Shown here: positions 1 through 6,359 of the stretch, one piece after another
Position numbering within the stretch: the stretch's first letter is position 1
How the letters are laid out: every line of letters starts with the position of its first letter
Source of the DNA: Thermoplasmata archaeon
GTDB taxonomy: Archaea > Thermoplasmatota > Thermoplasmata > Thermoplasmatales > Thermoplasmataceae
Assembly (NCBI GenBank): GCA_021793945.1
Contig: JAJYRT010000044.1
Span: forward strand, 1-13,045
Length of the DNA stretch: 13,045 bases
Direction of reading: 5' to 3'
The notes under the pieces: model-generated
Databases searched by the model: none
Seen by the model: the letters and a program-made list of their open reading frames with translations, nothing else
Told to the model about the DNA's origin: nothing
Position numbers and translations under genes: made by a program

Positions 1-2
1 TA

Positions 3-75
3 AGCCACTGGAGGGATTTGAACCCCCGACCTGCTGATTACGAATCAGCTGCTCTACCACCTGAGCTACAGTGGC
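3..75 (-). tRNA. tRNA-Thr, anticodon CGU
   Basis: Read on the minus strand this gives a complete 73-base cloverleaf. The acceptor arms GCCACTG and CAGTGGC pair perfectly, the D-arm TAGCTCAGGTGGTAGAGC is normal, the anticodon stem GCTGA/TCAGC encloses the loop TTCGTAA, and the T-arm carries GGTTCAAATCC. The central loop bases CGT read ACG threonine codons, and the discriminator base is U, as is usual for archaeal tRNA-Thr. No CCA is encoded, so it must be added after transcription. No intron is present. The 5' end lies only 3 bases after the stop codon of the DUF1015 gene on the same strand, so the tRNA may be processed from that operon transcript. Confidence 0.97.
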
Positions 76-78
76 ATC

Positions 79-1266
79 CTATGGATCAAGTTTATTGATT
101 GCAATCCCTGAAGGTATTTTTGGATAAAAATATGTGGACTTCTGCGGGAGGATTTTGTTCTTGCTTGCAAGACTTATGAACTCGTCCTTGTCCCATTCCG
201 GCATGAGCACCGCAAATGATGATTGCTTGTCGTCCACCCGCTTTATTGCCACAGCCATATCATGCGTGTACCGGACTTCGTTCTCTATGTCCCTCTCGTT
301 CATCTGTCCAAGTCTCTTGAATAGAAACTCATTTACTATAACCGAGGTTGATACGTAGGATCCCGGGTCCTGATTCTTGATTGTTTCAAGAGCTCTTTCG
401 TTTGGGACAAGTTCAATGAATTTACCGTTGTAAAGGGTTATGTGATTGATCCTGTCCAGGCTCGAATGCTCGGATACCGAAAAGAAATTCCGCAGGTTCC
501 CAATGAATCTGTCCACGCTTATGCTGGAGGAGACTATCCTGTGCACTCCGGAGATCAAGAGTCCTCTTTCATAGACTGAAGTGATATAGGACATGGTATA
601 GCTCCAGAATTCCTTCTCTTTTCCTGCGGAATTTTCAGCAAGGAAAATGCTTGCTCTCAGCCTGTGATGTCCATCCGCAACTATTGACCTTTCTGGAAGA
701 AGCGTTTCCTGTATCTTTTCTATGGATGAAGGTTCCGAAATGCAATAAATGGAGTTCCTGACGCCGGCCGGTTCCTCAAAGACCATGGCTGTTTTCTCAG
801 AGGCTATTATTTTCTTCAATAGTTTCTCAAAGTTTGAACTGGGAACAGCAAGGAAAATAGGCTCCAGCTGGGCACCGATCCCACCCATCAGGGTAGCTCT
901 TTCCTTTACAGGCCCTGGAAATGTCCGCTCATGTGGGACGATTGTGCCGTCTTCAGGCAATACCTTGACCAGCGTGATTATGCCGCTTCTCTGTAAGTTC
1001 TCCCCGCCAATCCGGAATTCCTGCACTACGACCAGGATCGTATCCCTCTCTGAACGCACAAGAACGCCTTCATTTATCCAGGCTGCAAGGTTCCTTGAGG
1101 CTGTCTCGATGCCTGAAGGACCTCTCGGCAAAGTGAGATGTGTGATGTTGTGTGGAAATGACTTCAGCGAGGCTTCCTGCTCCCCGGTTATTGAATCGAA
1201 TGGCGGTGACGTTACCATGTCGGCGCTATTAGAGAACATGAATGGCCTGAACGGTTTAATCTCCAC
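79..1266 (-). CDS. DUF1015 family protein (ParB/SerK-like DGHHR motif)
   Basis: This is a conserved protein of about 395 residues matching DUF1015. The family start (VEIKPFRPF), the early SPPFD motif, a PHERTFPGPVKERATLM segment near residues 110-127 and the hallmark VADGHHRLRAS near residues 196-206 are all visible. The family has no firmly established activity that I know of. The DGHHR signature resembles that of ParB/sulfiredoxin-fold proteins, which include free-serine kinases such as SerK, so a small-molecule kinase role is possible but inferred. I prefer the GTG at 1266 because GAGGAG (1281-1276) sits 9 bases upstream and the family normally begins at the EIKPF strand. A TTG at 1275, overlapping the nfo stop, would add three residues. 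It is the third gene of a TrmB-like regulator/nfo/DUF1015 block, with the tRNA gene directly downstream. Confidence 0.88.
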   Translation of the reverse strand: MEIKPFRPFMFSNSADMVTSPPFDSITGEQEASLKSFPHNITHLTLPRGPSGIETASRNLAAWINEGVLVRSERDTILVVVQEFRIGGENLQRSGIITLVKVLPEDGTIVPHERTFPGPVKERATLMGGIGAQLEPIFLAVPSSNFEKLLKKIIASEKTAMVFEEPAGVRNSIYCISEPSSIEKIQETLLPERSIVADGHHRLRASIFLAENSAGKEKEFWSYTMSYITSVYERGLLISGVHRIVSSSISVDRFIGNLRNFFSVSEHSSLDRINHITLYNGKFIELVPNERALETIKNQDPGSYVSTSVIVNEFLFKRLGQMNERDIENEVRYTHDMAVAIKRVDDKQSSFAVLMPEWDKDEFISLASKNKILPQKSTYFYPKIPSGIAINKLDP

Positions 1267-1271
1267 ACATA

Positions 1272-2129
1272 TCAACTCCTCTTCAGCACTGAAACAACTG
1301 CGGCAATGTCCAGATCATACCCTTCCTCTCCCTTGGGGGTTTCGAACACCATGGGAATTCCATGGAACCTGGTGTCATTGACAAAATTAGAAATGCCTTC
1401 TACACCGAGGGTTCCGAGGCCGATCTGTTCATGCCTGTCCACAAGGCTCCCCATGCCCTTCTTTGAATCGTTTAGATGGAACCCTTTCAGCTTCTGCAGT
1501 CCTATGGCGTCATCAAATTCCTGGATTGCCGATTCGTAGCCTGCCCCTGATCTTATATCATATCCAGCAGCCCATACGTGGCAAGTGTCAAAGCAGACGC
1601 CGACTTTTCCCTTTTGATCGACCTGGTCTATTATGCTGCCTATCTGTTCAAATGTGTGACCAATGCTGCCACCCTGTCCTGCTGCCATTTCAAGCAGAAT
1701 GCTGACTTTCTGCGTGGAACTGATCACTTCATTGAGGTTCTCAGCCACATTGCTGATACCATGTTCCATGGTAGCTTTTCCCCTTGACCCTGGGTGGAAA
1801 ACCAGATTGTCAATCCCGAGTTCATCTGCTCTCCGTATCTCCAACGAGAATCCTTCAATCACCTTTGACCTCAGTACAGGATCAGATGTCCCCATGTTAA
1901 GGAGGTACGACGCATGCACCATTATTTTCTCCTGGGAATTCTCGGCGACCTTTTCCCTGAACCCCTTGGCCTCAGAAGGATCCAGAGGTTTAGCGTTCCA
2001 CTGCATCTGATTCTTGGAAAAAACCTGGAAAGTCCTGAATCCAAACGCCTTTGCCCGATCGGAAGCTCCAGATATCCCGCCTGAGGTTGAAACATGGCCT
2101 CCAAGTAATACATTACCGAATTCTGCCAT
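1272..2129 (-). CDS. nfo: Endonuclease IV (AP endonuclease)
   Basis: This 285-residue protein is a full-length endonuclease IV. It cleaves DNA on the 5' side of abasic sites in base excision repair and uses a three-zinc centre in a TIM barrel. All nine metal ligands can be placed with the spacing of the E. coli enzyme: H72 (VHASYL), H112 (FHPGS), E147 (LLEMAAGQG), D181 and H184 (CFDTCHVWAAGYD), H218 (FHLNDS), D231 and H233 (DRHEQIG), and E263 (FETP). It starts 18 bases after the TrmB-like gene. Its stop lies 5 bases before the preferred DUF1015 start, so the three genes look co-transcribed. No strong ribosome binding site precedes the ATG; GGTAGAG abuts it directly, too close for an ideal Shine-Dalgarno. 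Repair of abasic sites would suit a hot, acidic habitat, but that link is inference. Confidence 0.97.
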   Translation of the reverse strand: MAEFGNVLLGGHVSTSGGISGASDRAKAFGFRTFQVFSKNQMQWNAKPLDPSEAKGFREKVAENSQEKIMVHASYLLNMGTSDPVLRSKVIEGFSLEIRRADELGIDNLVFHPGSRGKATMEHGISNVAENLNEVISSTQKVSILLEMAAGQGGSIGHTFEQIGSIIDQVDQKGKVGVCFDTCHVWAAGYDIRSGAGYESAIQEFDDAIGLQKLKGFHLNDSKKGMGSLVDRHEQIGLGTLGVEGISNFVNDTRFHGIPMVFETPKGEEGYDLDIAAVVSVLKRS

Positions 2130-2147
2130 CTCTACCGTTTCTCTTGC

Positions 2148-2855
2148 CTACATCCCGTTCTGTATGATCATGTTGATGAACTGGTATACGTGCAGGGCAA
2201 GCGAGGGGTTATCGCTGTATCCGCAAGCACCTAGCTCTGGATCGCCAATAAGAGCCCTTGTCTGGTCACTGACAACATCGGTTGCAATCAGTCCGTCCTT
2301 CCTGTATACCTCTGTATTCTGTGGGACCCTCTTGTTTGGAGGCGTGACGAAGACCACCCTTACACCACGCTTTATGGCGTTATCGATTTCCTTTTTGAGT
2401 TCGGTCCTTATCTCGCGCACCTTAGCTGTGCATACAAATATTTCAGATTCTGTCAGGTTGAACATCTCTGCAAGCTTGTCAAAAACCTTCTGCGTACCGT
2501 ATATTGTGTAAATAAGCTGCGGTTCGCCCTTTGAAGGAAGCATGTCCTGCAGACCCTTGAGGTTTGTGAACAACTCCTGCAGCTTGTTCTCGAAATCTGA
2601 CCTGATCCTGTCCATATCTTCAGGCTTGAACATCCTGGGCCTGCCGTCAGTCTCCTTGGCAAACCCTTTCTGAACCAGTGATTCCATGACTTTATAAGCG
2701 GACGTCCGTGGTATCTTGGCTGTATCTGCGACAGTATCCGCGTTCGCAACGCCATGGTATACGAGGGCAGCGAAACCCTGTGCCTCGTATGATGATAGCC
2801 CCAGTATTTTGAGCATTTCATGAATCTTGCTCAACTGCTCTGTATTTGCCTCCAT
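2148..2855 (-). CDS. TrmB-like transcriptional regulator
   Basis: This 235-residue protein has the layout of the archaeal TrmB family. A winged helix-turn-helix occupies about residues 13-80, with the helix pair ADTVADTAKIPRTSAYKVMESL and the wing GFAKETDGRPRMFKP. A likely coiled-coil linker follows (about 81-106), then an alpha/beta domain (about 112-235) of the phospholipase-D-like fold seen in this family, including IFVCTAKVREIR and VRVVFVTPPNKR. It lacks the extra C-terminal sugar-binding region of longer sugar-responsive TrmB proteins, so its ligand cannot be predicted. It is first in a minus-strand operon with nfo. A TATA-like box 25 bases before the ATG, and no Shine-Dalgarno, suggest a leaderless message. 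It may control its own operon or the divergent thioesterase/coaBC operon, but this is inferred only from position. Confidence 0.87.
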   Translation of the reverse strand: MEANTEQLSKIHEMLKILGLSSYEAQGFAALVYHGVANADTVADTAKIPRTSAYKVMESLVQKGFAKETDGRPRMFKPEDMDRIRSDFENKLQELFTNLKGLQDMLPSKGEPQLIYTIYGTQKVFDKLAEMFNLTESEIFVCTAKVREIRTELKKEIDNAIKRGVRVVFVTPPNKRVPQNTEVYRKDGLIATDVVSDQTRALIGDPELGACGYSDNPSLALHVYQFINMIIQNGM

Positions 2856-2875
2856 AAAAAACGAATGTTCTCTGT

Positions 2876-2884
2876 GTTTAAATG
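2876..2884 (-). promoter_or_regulatory. TATA-like box for the TrmB-like/nfo operon
   Basis: On the minus strand the sequence reads CATTTAAAC, an archaeal TATA-like element centred about 25 bases upstream of the regulator's ATG. This spacing puts the transcription start at or next to the start codon, and no Shine-Dalgarno precedes the gene. The call rests on sequence resemblance and spacing. Confidence 0.5.
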
Positions 2885-3070
2885 GTTTTTCATTTCTGGC
2901 TTAAAAATGGTATTATAATTAATTTAAAAAAAGACAAAAAAAGCTGTTATACCGCTTTTAGTATTTAGCAATTTGTTCCTCAATTTTACGGACGGGACTC
3001 AGTTCTTACATTTGACAAAATATGTCTTATATTCCGGATTATGAAAATATTTCAAGCTGAGATATTATTA

Positions 3071-3080
3071 CTTTATAATT
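3071..3080 (+). promoter_or_regulatory. TATA-like box upstream of the thioesterase/coaBC operon
   Basis: CTTTATAATT is a good archaeal TATA-like element. It would start transcription near 3100, giving a leader of about 55 bases to the preferred ATG at 3158. A second, weaker box, CATATAC at 3131-3137, is centred 24 bases before that ATG and would give a leaderless message. I cannot tell which is used. Confidence 0.42.
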
Positions 3081-3157
3081 GACATAATGTACCTTCAAGA
3101 ACAATTCGTCCATTAACAATGACCAAATTACATATACAATCCACACATACAATAATA

Positions 3158-3556
3158 ATGCTCAGCGTTGAAGATGCGTACAGGATTTTTCAGCTTGATG
3201 GTTTTCTTAAGGACATTGCGGTGTCCAGCATCCGTTTGTCTACCGGCTATGCCGAAATAGAGGTTCCGCTGGAACCTAACCTGCTACGCGTTGGTGAGAT
3301 CATGAACGGCGGTGCCATAATGGCCCTTGGAGATGCTGTTGGCGGCATCTCGGTAATGACCAATGAGGGGGTCCAGAATGAGTTCACGGTAAACCTCAAT
3401 GCAAATTTCCTGAAACAGATATCAACCGGGCCGGTGAAATTTATTTCCAGAACCGACAGGATCGGAGGAAAACTGGCCTTCTGCAGCATAGAAGTTGTGG
3501 ATGGAAACAGGGAATTATGTGCCACCATGATCGGATCATGGTACATTGTGAGGTAG
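3158..3556 (+). CDS. PaaI-type hotdog-fold thioesterase
   Basis: This protein of about 132 residues has the hotdog fold of the PaaI thioesterase family, which hydrolyses acyl-CoA or aryl-CoA thioesters, usually as a dimer or tetramer. The signature is VGEIMNGGAIMALGDAVGG, where residues 50-52 read NGG in place of the more common HGG and D59 sits at the usual acidic catalytic position on the central helix. The later VNLNANFLKQISTGPVKF strand is also typical. I chose the ATG at 3158 because family members begin close to this point and the CATATAC box is well placed for a leaderless start. An in-frame ATG at 3119 would add 13 polar residues of no family character. It is the first gene of the operon and is followed at once by coaBC. 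The substrate is unknown. Confidence 0.85.
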   Translation: MLSVEDAYRIFQLDGFLKDIAVSSIRLSTGYAEIEVPLEPNLLRVGEIMNGGAIMALGDAVGGISVMTNEGVQNEFTVNLNANFLKQISTGPVKFISRTDRIGGKLAFCSIEVVDGNRELCATMIGSWYIVR

Positions 3557-3560
3557 GAAA

Positions 3561-4748
3561 ATGGATACCTATGAATTTTCACCGCTTTTTGGAAAAAAGG
3601 TCGTAGTAGGAGTGACTGCAAGCATCTCCCTGTACCGTACTCCCGACATCATCAGGGAATTGCGGAGGGAGGGCGCGGAAGTCATAGTAGGTATGAGCAA
3701 GGAAAGCGCAGATCTCCTGAACCCAAAGGTGCTTGAGTGGGCATCCGGGAACAGGGTAATCACGGAGATCTCCGGAGAGATTGAACACATAAAACTGTTC
3801 ATGGGGCAAAGGGAAAACCTTGTTTACCTTATTTCCCCGGCAACATACAACACAATTGGGAAGCTAGCCAACGGGATATCCGATGACGTTCCTTCCCTGT
3901 TCTTCTCCTTTGCGCTTGGGCATGGGATCCGAACGATGATATCTCCGGCAATGCACGAGGACATGATGGCAAACCCCGCCAACAGAAGGAACATGGATTC
4001 ACTCAGATCCTTCGGTGTCTCCGTAATCCCCCCAAGGCATGAGGATGACAAGGCAAAGATCGCCGAGAATGCCATTATTGCTGATTACGTCAACCGGGCA
4101 TTCTACGGGAACTATCTCTCGGGGAAGAAGGTTCTTGTCATAAGCGGCAGGGGTGAGGAACCCCTGGACCCGGTCAGGACTATATCGAATCACAGCAGTG
4201 GAACCATGGGTGTGATGATAGCAAGGAATGCATTCAGAATGGGATCATCGGTGACTTTCATTGGAAATTCCATGATACCCCTCCCCGATTACGTTGAATT
4301 CCACGATGCCCATACAATGGATGAATATGAGGCAGCCACGATGAAATGCCTTGAAGAAAAGTATGATGCCGTTATTATTCCTGCGGCCCTACCAGACTTT
4401 GCCCCGAAGGAAAAAAGTGTGAGGAAGATAAGTGAAAGGGATGAGGTTACCATCAGCTTCAGGAAGGTGCCGAAACTCATAGATAGCGTAAGGAAAAAAC
4501 ATAAGGGCGTGCTGGTTGCCTTCAGGCTGTATCATGAGAACGATACGGAGACTCATTTTTCAGGATCTGATCCGGAAATTACTGTTTACAACGCCATAGG
4601 CGGTGCGGAATCCCCCTTTGGAAAGGGAAAAGTGTCTTACTCCATCGGATATGGAGGGAAGATTGTCGAATTCCCGAGCGTGGGGAAGGACAGACTTGCC
4701 CATGAACTGTTGAAGATAGTTTCCGAAAAACTTGGTGGTGTGAGATAA
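3561..4748 (+). CDS. coaBC: Bifunctional CoaBC (phosphopantothenate-cysteine ligase / decarboxylase)
   Basis: This 395-residue fusion performs two consecutive steps of coenzyme A synthesis: ligation of cysteine to 4'-phosphopantothenate, then FMN-dependent decarboxylation to 4'-phosphopantetheine. The N-terminal flavoprotein domain (about 1-180) has VVVGVTASISLYRTPDIIREL, the catalytic H76 in EIEHIKL, SPATYNTIGKLANGISDD and SPAMHEDM. The C-terminal CoaB domain (about 186-395) has EEPLDPVRTISNHSSGTMG with N210, PAALPDFAPK with D279 and K289, matching key E. coli positions. Two features differ from the bacterial enzyme: the PAMN asparagine is histidine (H131), and the flap motif with the active-site cysteine is absent, replaced by HEDDKAKIAENAI (160-172). 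The usual GFAAET segment is also altered. GAGGT (3550-3554) lies 6 bases before the ATG, and the thioesterase stop is 4 bases away. Confidence 0.93.
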   Translation: MDTYEFSPLFGKKVVVGVTASISLYRTPDIIRELRREGAEVIVGMSKESADLLNPKVLEWASGNRVITEISGEIEHIKLFMGQRENLVYLISPATYNTIGKLANGISDDVPSLFFSFALGHGIRTMISPAMHEDMMANPANRRNMDSLRSFGVSVIPPRHEDDKAKIAENAIIADYVNRAFYGNYLSGKKVLVISGRGEEPLDPVRTISNHSSGTMGVMIARNAFRMGSSVTFIGNSMIPLPDYVEFHDAHTMDEYEAATMKCLEEKYDAVIIPAALPDFAPKEKSVRKISERDEVTISFRKVPKLIDSVRKKHKGVLVAFRLYHENDTETHFSGSDPEITVYNAIGGAESPFGKGKVSYSIGYGGKIVEFPSVGKDRLAHELLKIVSEKLGGVR

Positions 4749-4749
4749 C

Positions 4750-5547
4750 TTGCAGGTCCCGGATGCTGTCAGGGTAACCAGTTTCCAGTCCATGCGTATG
4801 AGCCTGGAATCAGCGCTGAAGTATCTTGAGCACCGCCTACCCGATCCGTCAGGCGGCAGCAGGATAGACCTCATGGCCTTTCCTGAAAAGTGGATTGTGG
4901 ACAGGATTGAATCGGATAGCAGGGGGCTGTCCACGCTGCTTGATGAATTGACGAAGCTAAGTGAAAAGTATTCCTGTGTACTGATCCCCGGCAGCCTGTC
5001 CATATCAAGGGAAGAGAAGCTGTACAATACCGCACCGGTATTCGACTGCGGGAAGCTGCTTGGATGGCAGGACAAGATCTCGCTGTTCAGGAATGAGAGG
5101 GCTGCATATTCATCGGGAAGCGGGATAAACGTATTCAATACGTCCGCCGGAAAGATAGTTGTCCCTGTCTGTTACGACATAGACTTCCCGTATTTTCTCA
5201 AGAGTTCAATCAGGAACGGTGCGGAATACGCCATAAACCCGTCACTCATAGATTCCGAGTACCATGATATGTGGAAGGTGTACGTTTCCGCCAGGTCTCT
5301 TGAGAACAGGATCCCGGTTGTTTCCGTCAACTCCCTTTCAGCTCCGTTCGGTGGAAACAGCATTGTTGTCCAGCCGTACCTGCATACCTACGGGTTCAAG
5401 ATCAGGACCATCGAGGGAGGATCAAGTGAAGTTTTCACAGCAGAACTTGATATCTCTAACCTCAGGGAACACATTAAGATGCGATCTGAGGAGGACCCGG
5501 GCTGGTACTCGTTATCCAAGGATAAATCCGTTGATAATACCGGCTAG
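4750..5547 (+). CDS. Carbon-nitrogen hydrolase (nitrilase superfamily)
   Basis: This 265-residue protein is a nitrilase-superfamily amidohydrolase. The catalytic Glu-Lys-Cys triad can be placed at E46 (LMAFPEKW), K109 (WQDKISLF) and C141 (VVPVCYDIDFPYF). The length and the strand order from VRVTSFQS to VFTAELD are normal for the superfamily. Members cleave amides or ureides; the substrate here cannot be read from sequence. The TTG at 4750 is the only start that keeps the first beta strand. GGTGGTG lies 9 bases before it, and an in-frame stop (4741-4743) rules out a longer protein. It starts one base after the coaBC stop, so the two are surely co-transcribed and probably coupled. A role in pantothenate or beta-alanine salvage, as for pantetheinase or beta-ureidopropionase relatives, is an inference from this position. 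Confidence 0.88.
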   Translation: MQVPDAVRVTSFQSMRMSLESALKYLEHRLPDPSGGSRIDLMAFPEKWIVDRIESDSRGLSTLLDELTKLSEKYSCVLIPGSLSISREEKLYNTAPVFDCGKLLGWQDKISLFRNERAAYSSGSGINVFNTSAGKIVVPVCYDIDFPYFLKSSIRNGAEYAINPSLIDSEYHDMWKVYVSARSLENRIPVVSVNSLSAPFGGNSIVVQPYLHTYGFKIRTIEGGSSEVFTAELDISNLREHIKMRSEEDPGWYSLSKDKSVDNTG

Positions 5548-6219
5548 CTCTTCCGGCCGCTCAACCTGTGGAACGTGCCCGGAATCGGCTATCACATTCA
5601 TTACGCATCCCGGAATTGCTGCATGAAGTCTCTCCCCGTTATCAAGCGGAATGATCCGGTCCATTCCGCCCCATACTATGCACGTCGGTACCGAAATAGA
5701 GGCTAGCTGCGCCTCTGTTATCTTTTCTTCGGACCTTGCGTTGTTCCTTATTATGGCCTTCATAATTCTCTCGTCGTTGAACCGGCTCACGGACATCAGG
5801 CGTTTCAGGAATGAAGATTCATACTCCCCTCCAGTTTCTCCAACCGAGGTATTTATCCCTGCGCTATCTACAAGGATGAGTTTTGCCTCATTTTTCCTGC
5901 TTACAGCATACCTCAGGGAGATCCACCCTCCATAGGAATTGCCGACAAGAACGAAATTCCTGATCCCAAGTTCCGAGATAAAGTCGTCCAGCGCCTCGCA
6001 TTGGTTCTCAATTGTGTATGGAATATCTGGTTTTGCGGATCTACCATGCCCCAGCAGATCCACCATGTAGAGGCAAAGTTTTTCATCCAGAAGAGCGTCG
6101 AGCCTTATCCAGCTGTTTCCTGTACCCCCGAGGCCATGAAGGAATATTACCGGGATGGCTCCCGAACGGAATAAATATGAAATGTTTCCATAACGTGTCT
6201 TGACGGTTGATCTCCTCAT
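5512..6219 (-). CDS. Alpha/beta-fold hydrolase
   Basis: This 235-residue protein is a single-domain alpha/beta hydrolase. The oxyanion loop HGLGG (28-32), DLLGHGRSAKP, the nucleophile elbow GNSYGG with S95, the acid in WGGMDRIIP (D187) and the histidine in DSGHVPQVE (H215) form a complete catalytic triad. The region between the elbow and the acid, about residues 120-175, leaves room for only a short cap domain. The fold covers esterases, lipases and C-C bond hydrolases, so no substrate is assigned. Its last 36 bases overlap the 3' end of the nitrilase gene on the other strand. Transcription probably starts at the ATG, from a TATA-like box centred 28 bases upstream that lies inside a perfect 8-bp inverted repeat, suggesting specific control. 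Confidence 0.92.
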   Translation of the reverse strand: MRRSTVKTRYGNISYLFRSGAIPVIFLHGLGGTGNSWIRLDALLDEKLCLYMVDLLGHGRSAKPDIPYTIENQCEALDDFISELGIRNFVLVGNSYGGWISLRYAVSRKNEAKLILVDSAGINTSVGETGGEYESSFLKRLMSVSRFNDERIMKAIIRNNARSEEKITEAQLASISVPTCIVWGGMDRIIPLDNGERLHAAIPGCVMNVIADSGHVPQVERPEELAGIINGFILG

Positions 6220-6230
6220 ATTAATACTTT

Positions 6231-6257
6231 ATGCGATTGTGCCTTATAAAATCGCAT
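6231..6257. promoter_or_regulatory. Inverted repeat around the hydrolase promoter (candidate operator)
   Basis: The half-sites ATGCGATT (6231-6238) and AATCGCAT (6250-6257) are perfect reverse complements separated by 11 bases, so their centres are 19 bases apart, close to two helical turns. The spacer and the edge of the right half-site contain the hydrolase TATA-like box. The repeat lies upstream of both predicted transcription starts, so it is unlikely to act as an RNA hairpin. A dimeric repressor bound here would block TBP; this role is inferred. Confidence 0.55.
6243..6250 (-). promoter_or_regulatory. TATA-like box for the alpha/beta hydrolase
   Basis: On the minus strand this reads TTTATAAG, centred about 28 bases upstream of the ATG at 6219. 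The spacing fits a leaderless transcript, and no Shine-Dalgarno lies upstream of the start. Confidence 0.55.
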
Positions 6258-6332
6258 TTCAGCCCATGCTTTCCATATGTGTACCAGAATAATATACATG
6301 TAGCTCACATTACAGACATTTTCTGAAAAAAA

Positions 6333-6342
6333 CTTATTTATA
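6333..6342 (+). promoter_or_regulatory. TATA-like box for pyruvate phosphate dikinase
   Basis: CTTATTTATA follows an A-run (6326-6332) that could serve as a BRE-like purine stretch. It is centred 22 to 24 bases before the GTG start at 6360, so transcription should start at or beside the start codon. A small dyad, CAGA-N5-TCTG (6313-6325), and the palindrome TACATGTA (6295-6302) lie just upstream and could be regulatory, though they are short. Confidence 0.5.
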
Positions 6343-6359
6343 GTGCATAATAACAAATT

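Larger units (their letters stand above)
2856..3157. other. A/T-rich divergent intergenic region with a repeated 17-base element
   Basis: This 302-base spacer between the divergent regulator and thioesterase operons holds no credible gene. It is strongly A/T-rich and has core promoter elements at both ends. A 17-base element occurs twice in the same orientation, at 3012-3028 (TTGACAAAATATGTCTT) and 3079-3095 (TTGACATAATGTACCTT), matching at 13 of 17 positions. Each copy contains a small dyad: GACA-N5-TGTC in the first, ACAT-A-ATGT in the second. The second copy lies against the TATA-like box at 3071-3080. They could be regulator binding sites, but base composition alone gives some such matches. 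Confidence 0.45.

Noticed and set aside
1267..1275. A TTG start for the DUF1015 protein at 1275
   Set aside because: GAGGAG would abut the TTG directly, whereas it is 9 bases from the GTG at 1266, which also matches the usual family start.
749..1381. A 210-residue plus-strand open frame across the DUF1015/nfo junction
   Set aside because: It is antisense to two well-supported genes and has low-complexity Ser/Pro-rich content with no family features.
3119..3157. An N-terminal extension of the thioesterase from the ATG at 3119
   Set aside because: The extra 13 residues are unlike the family N-terminus, and the downstream ATG at 3158 has a well-placed CATATAC box. The longer form cannot be fully excluded.
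4560..5138. A 192-residue minus-strand open frame
   Set aside because: It is antisense to the 3' end of coaBC and the 5' part of the nitrilase and has no recognisable motif.
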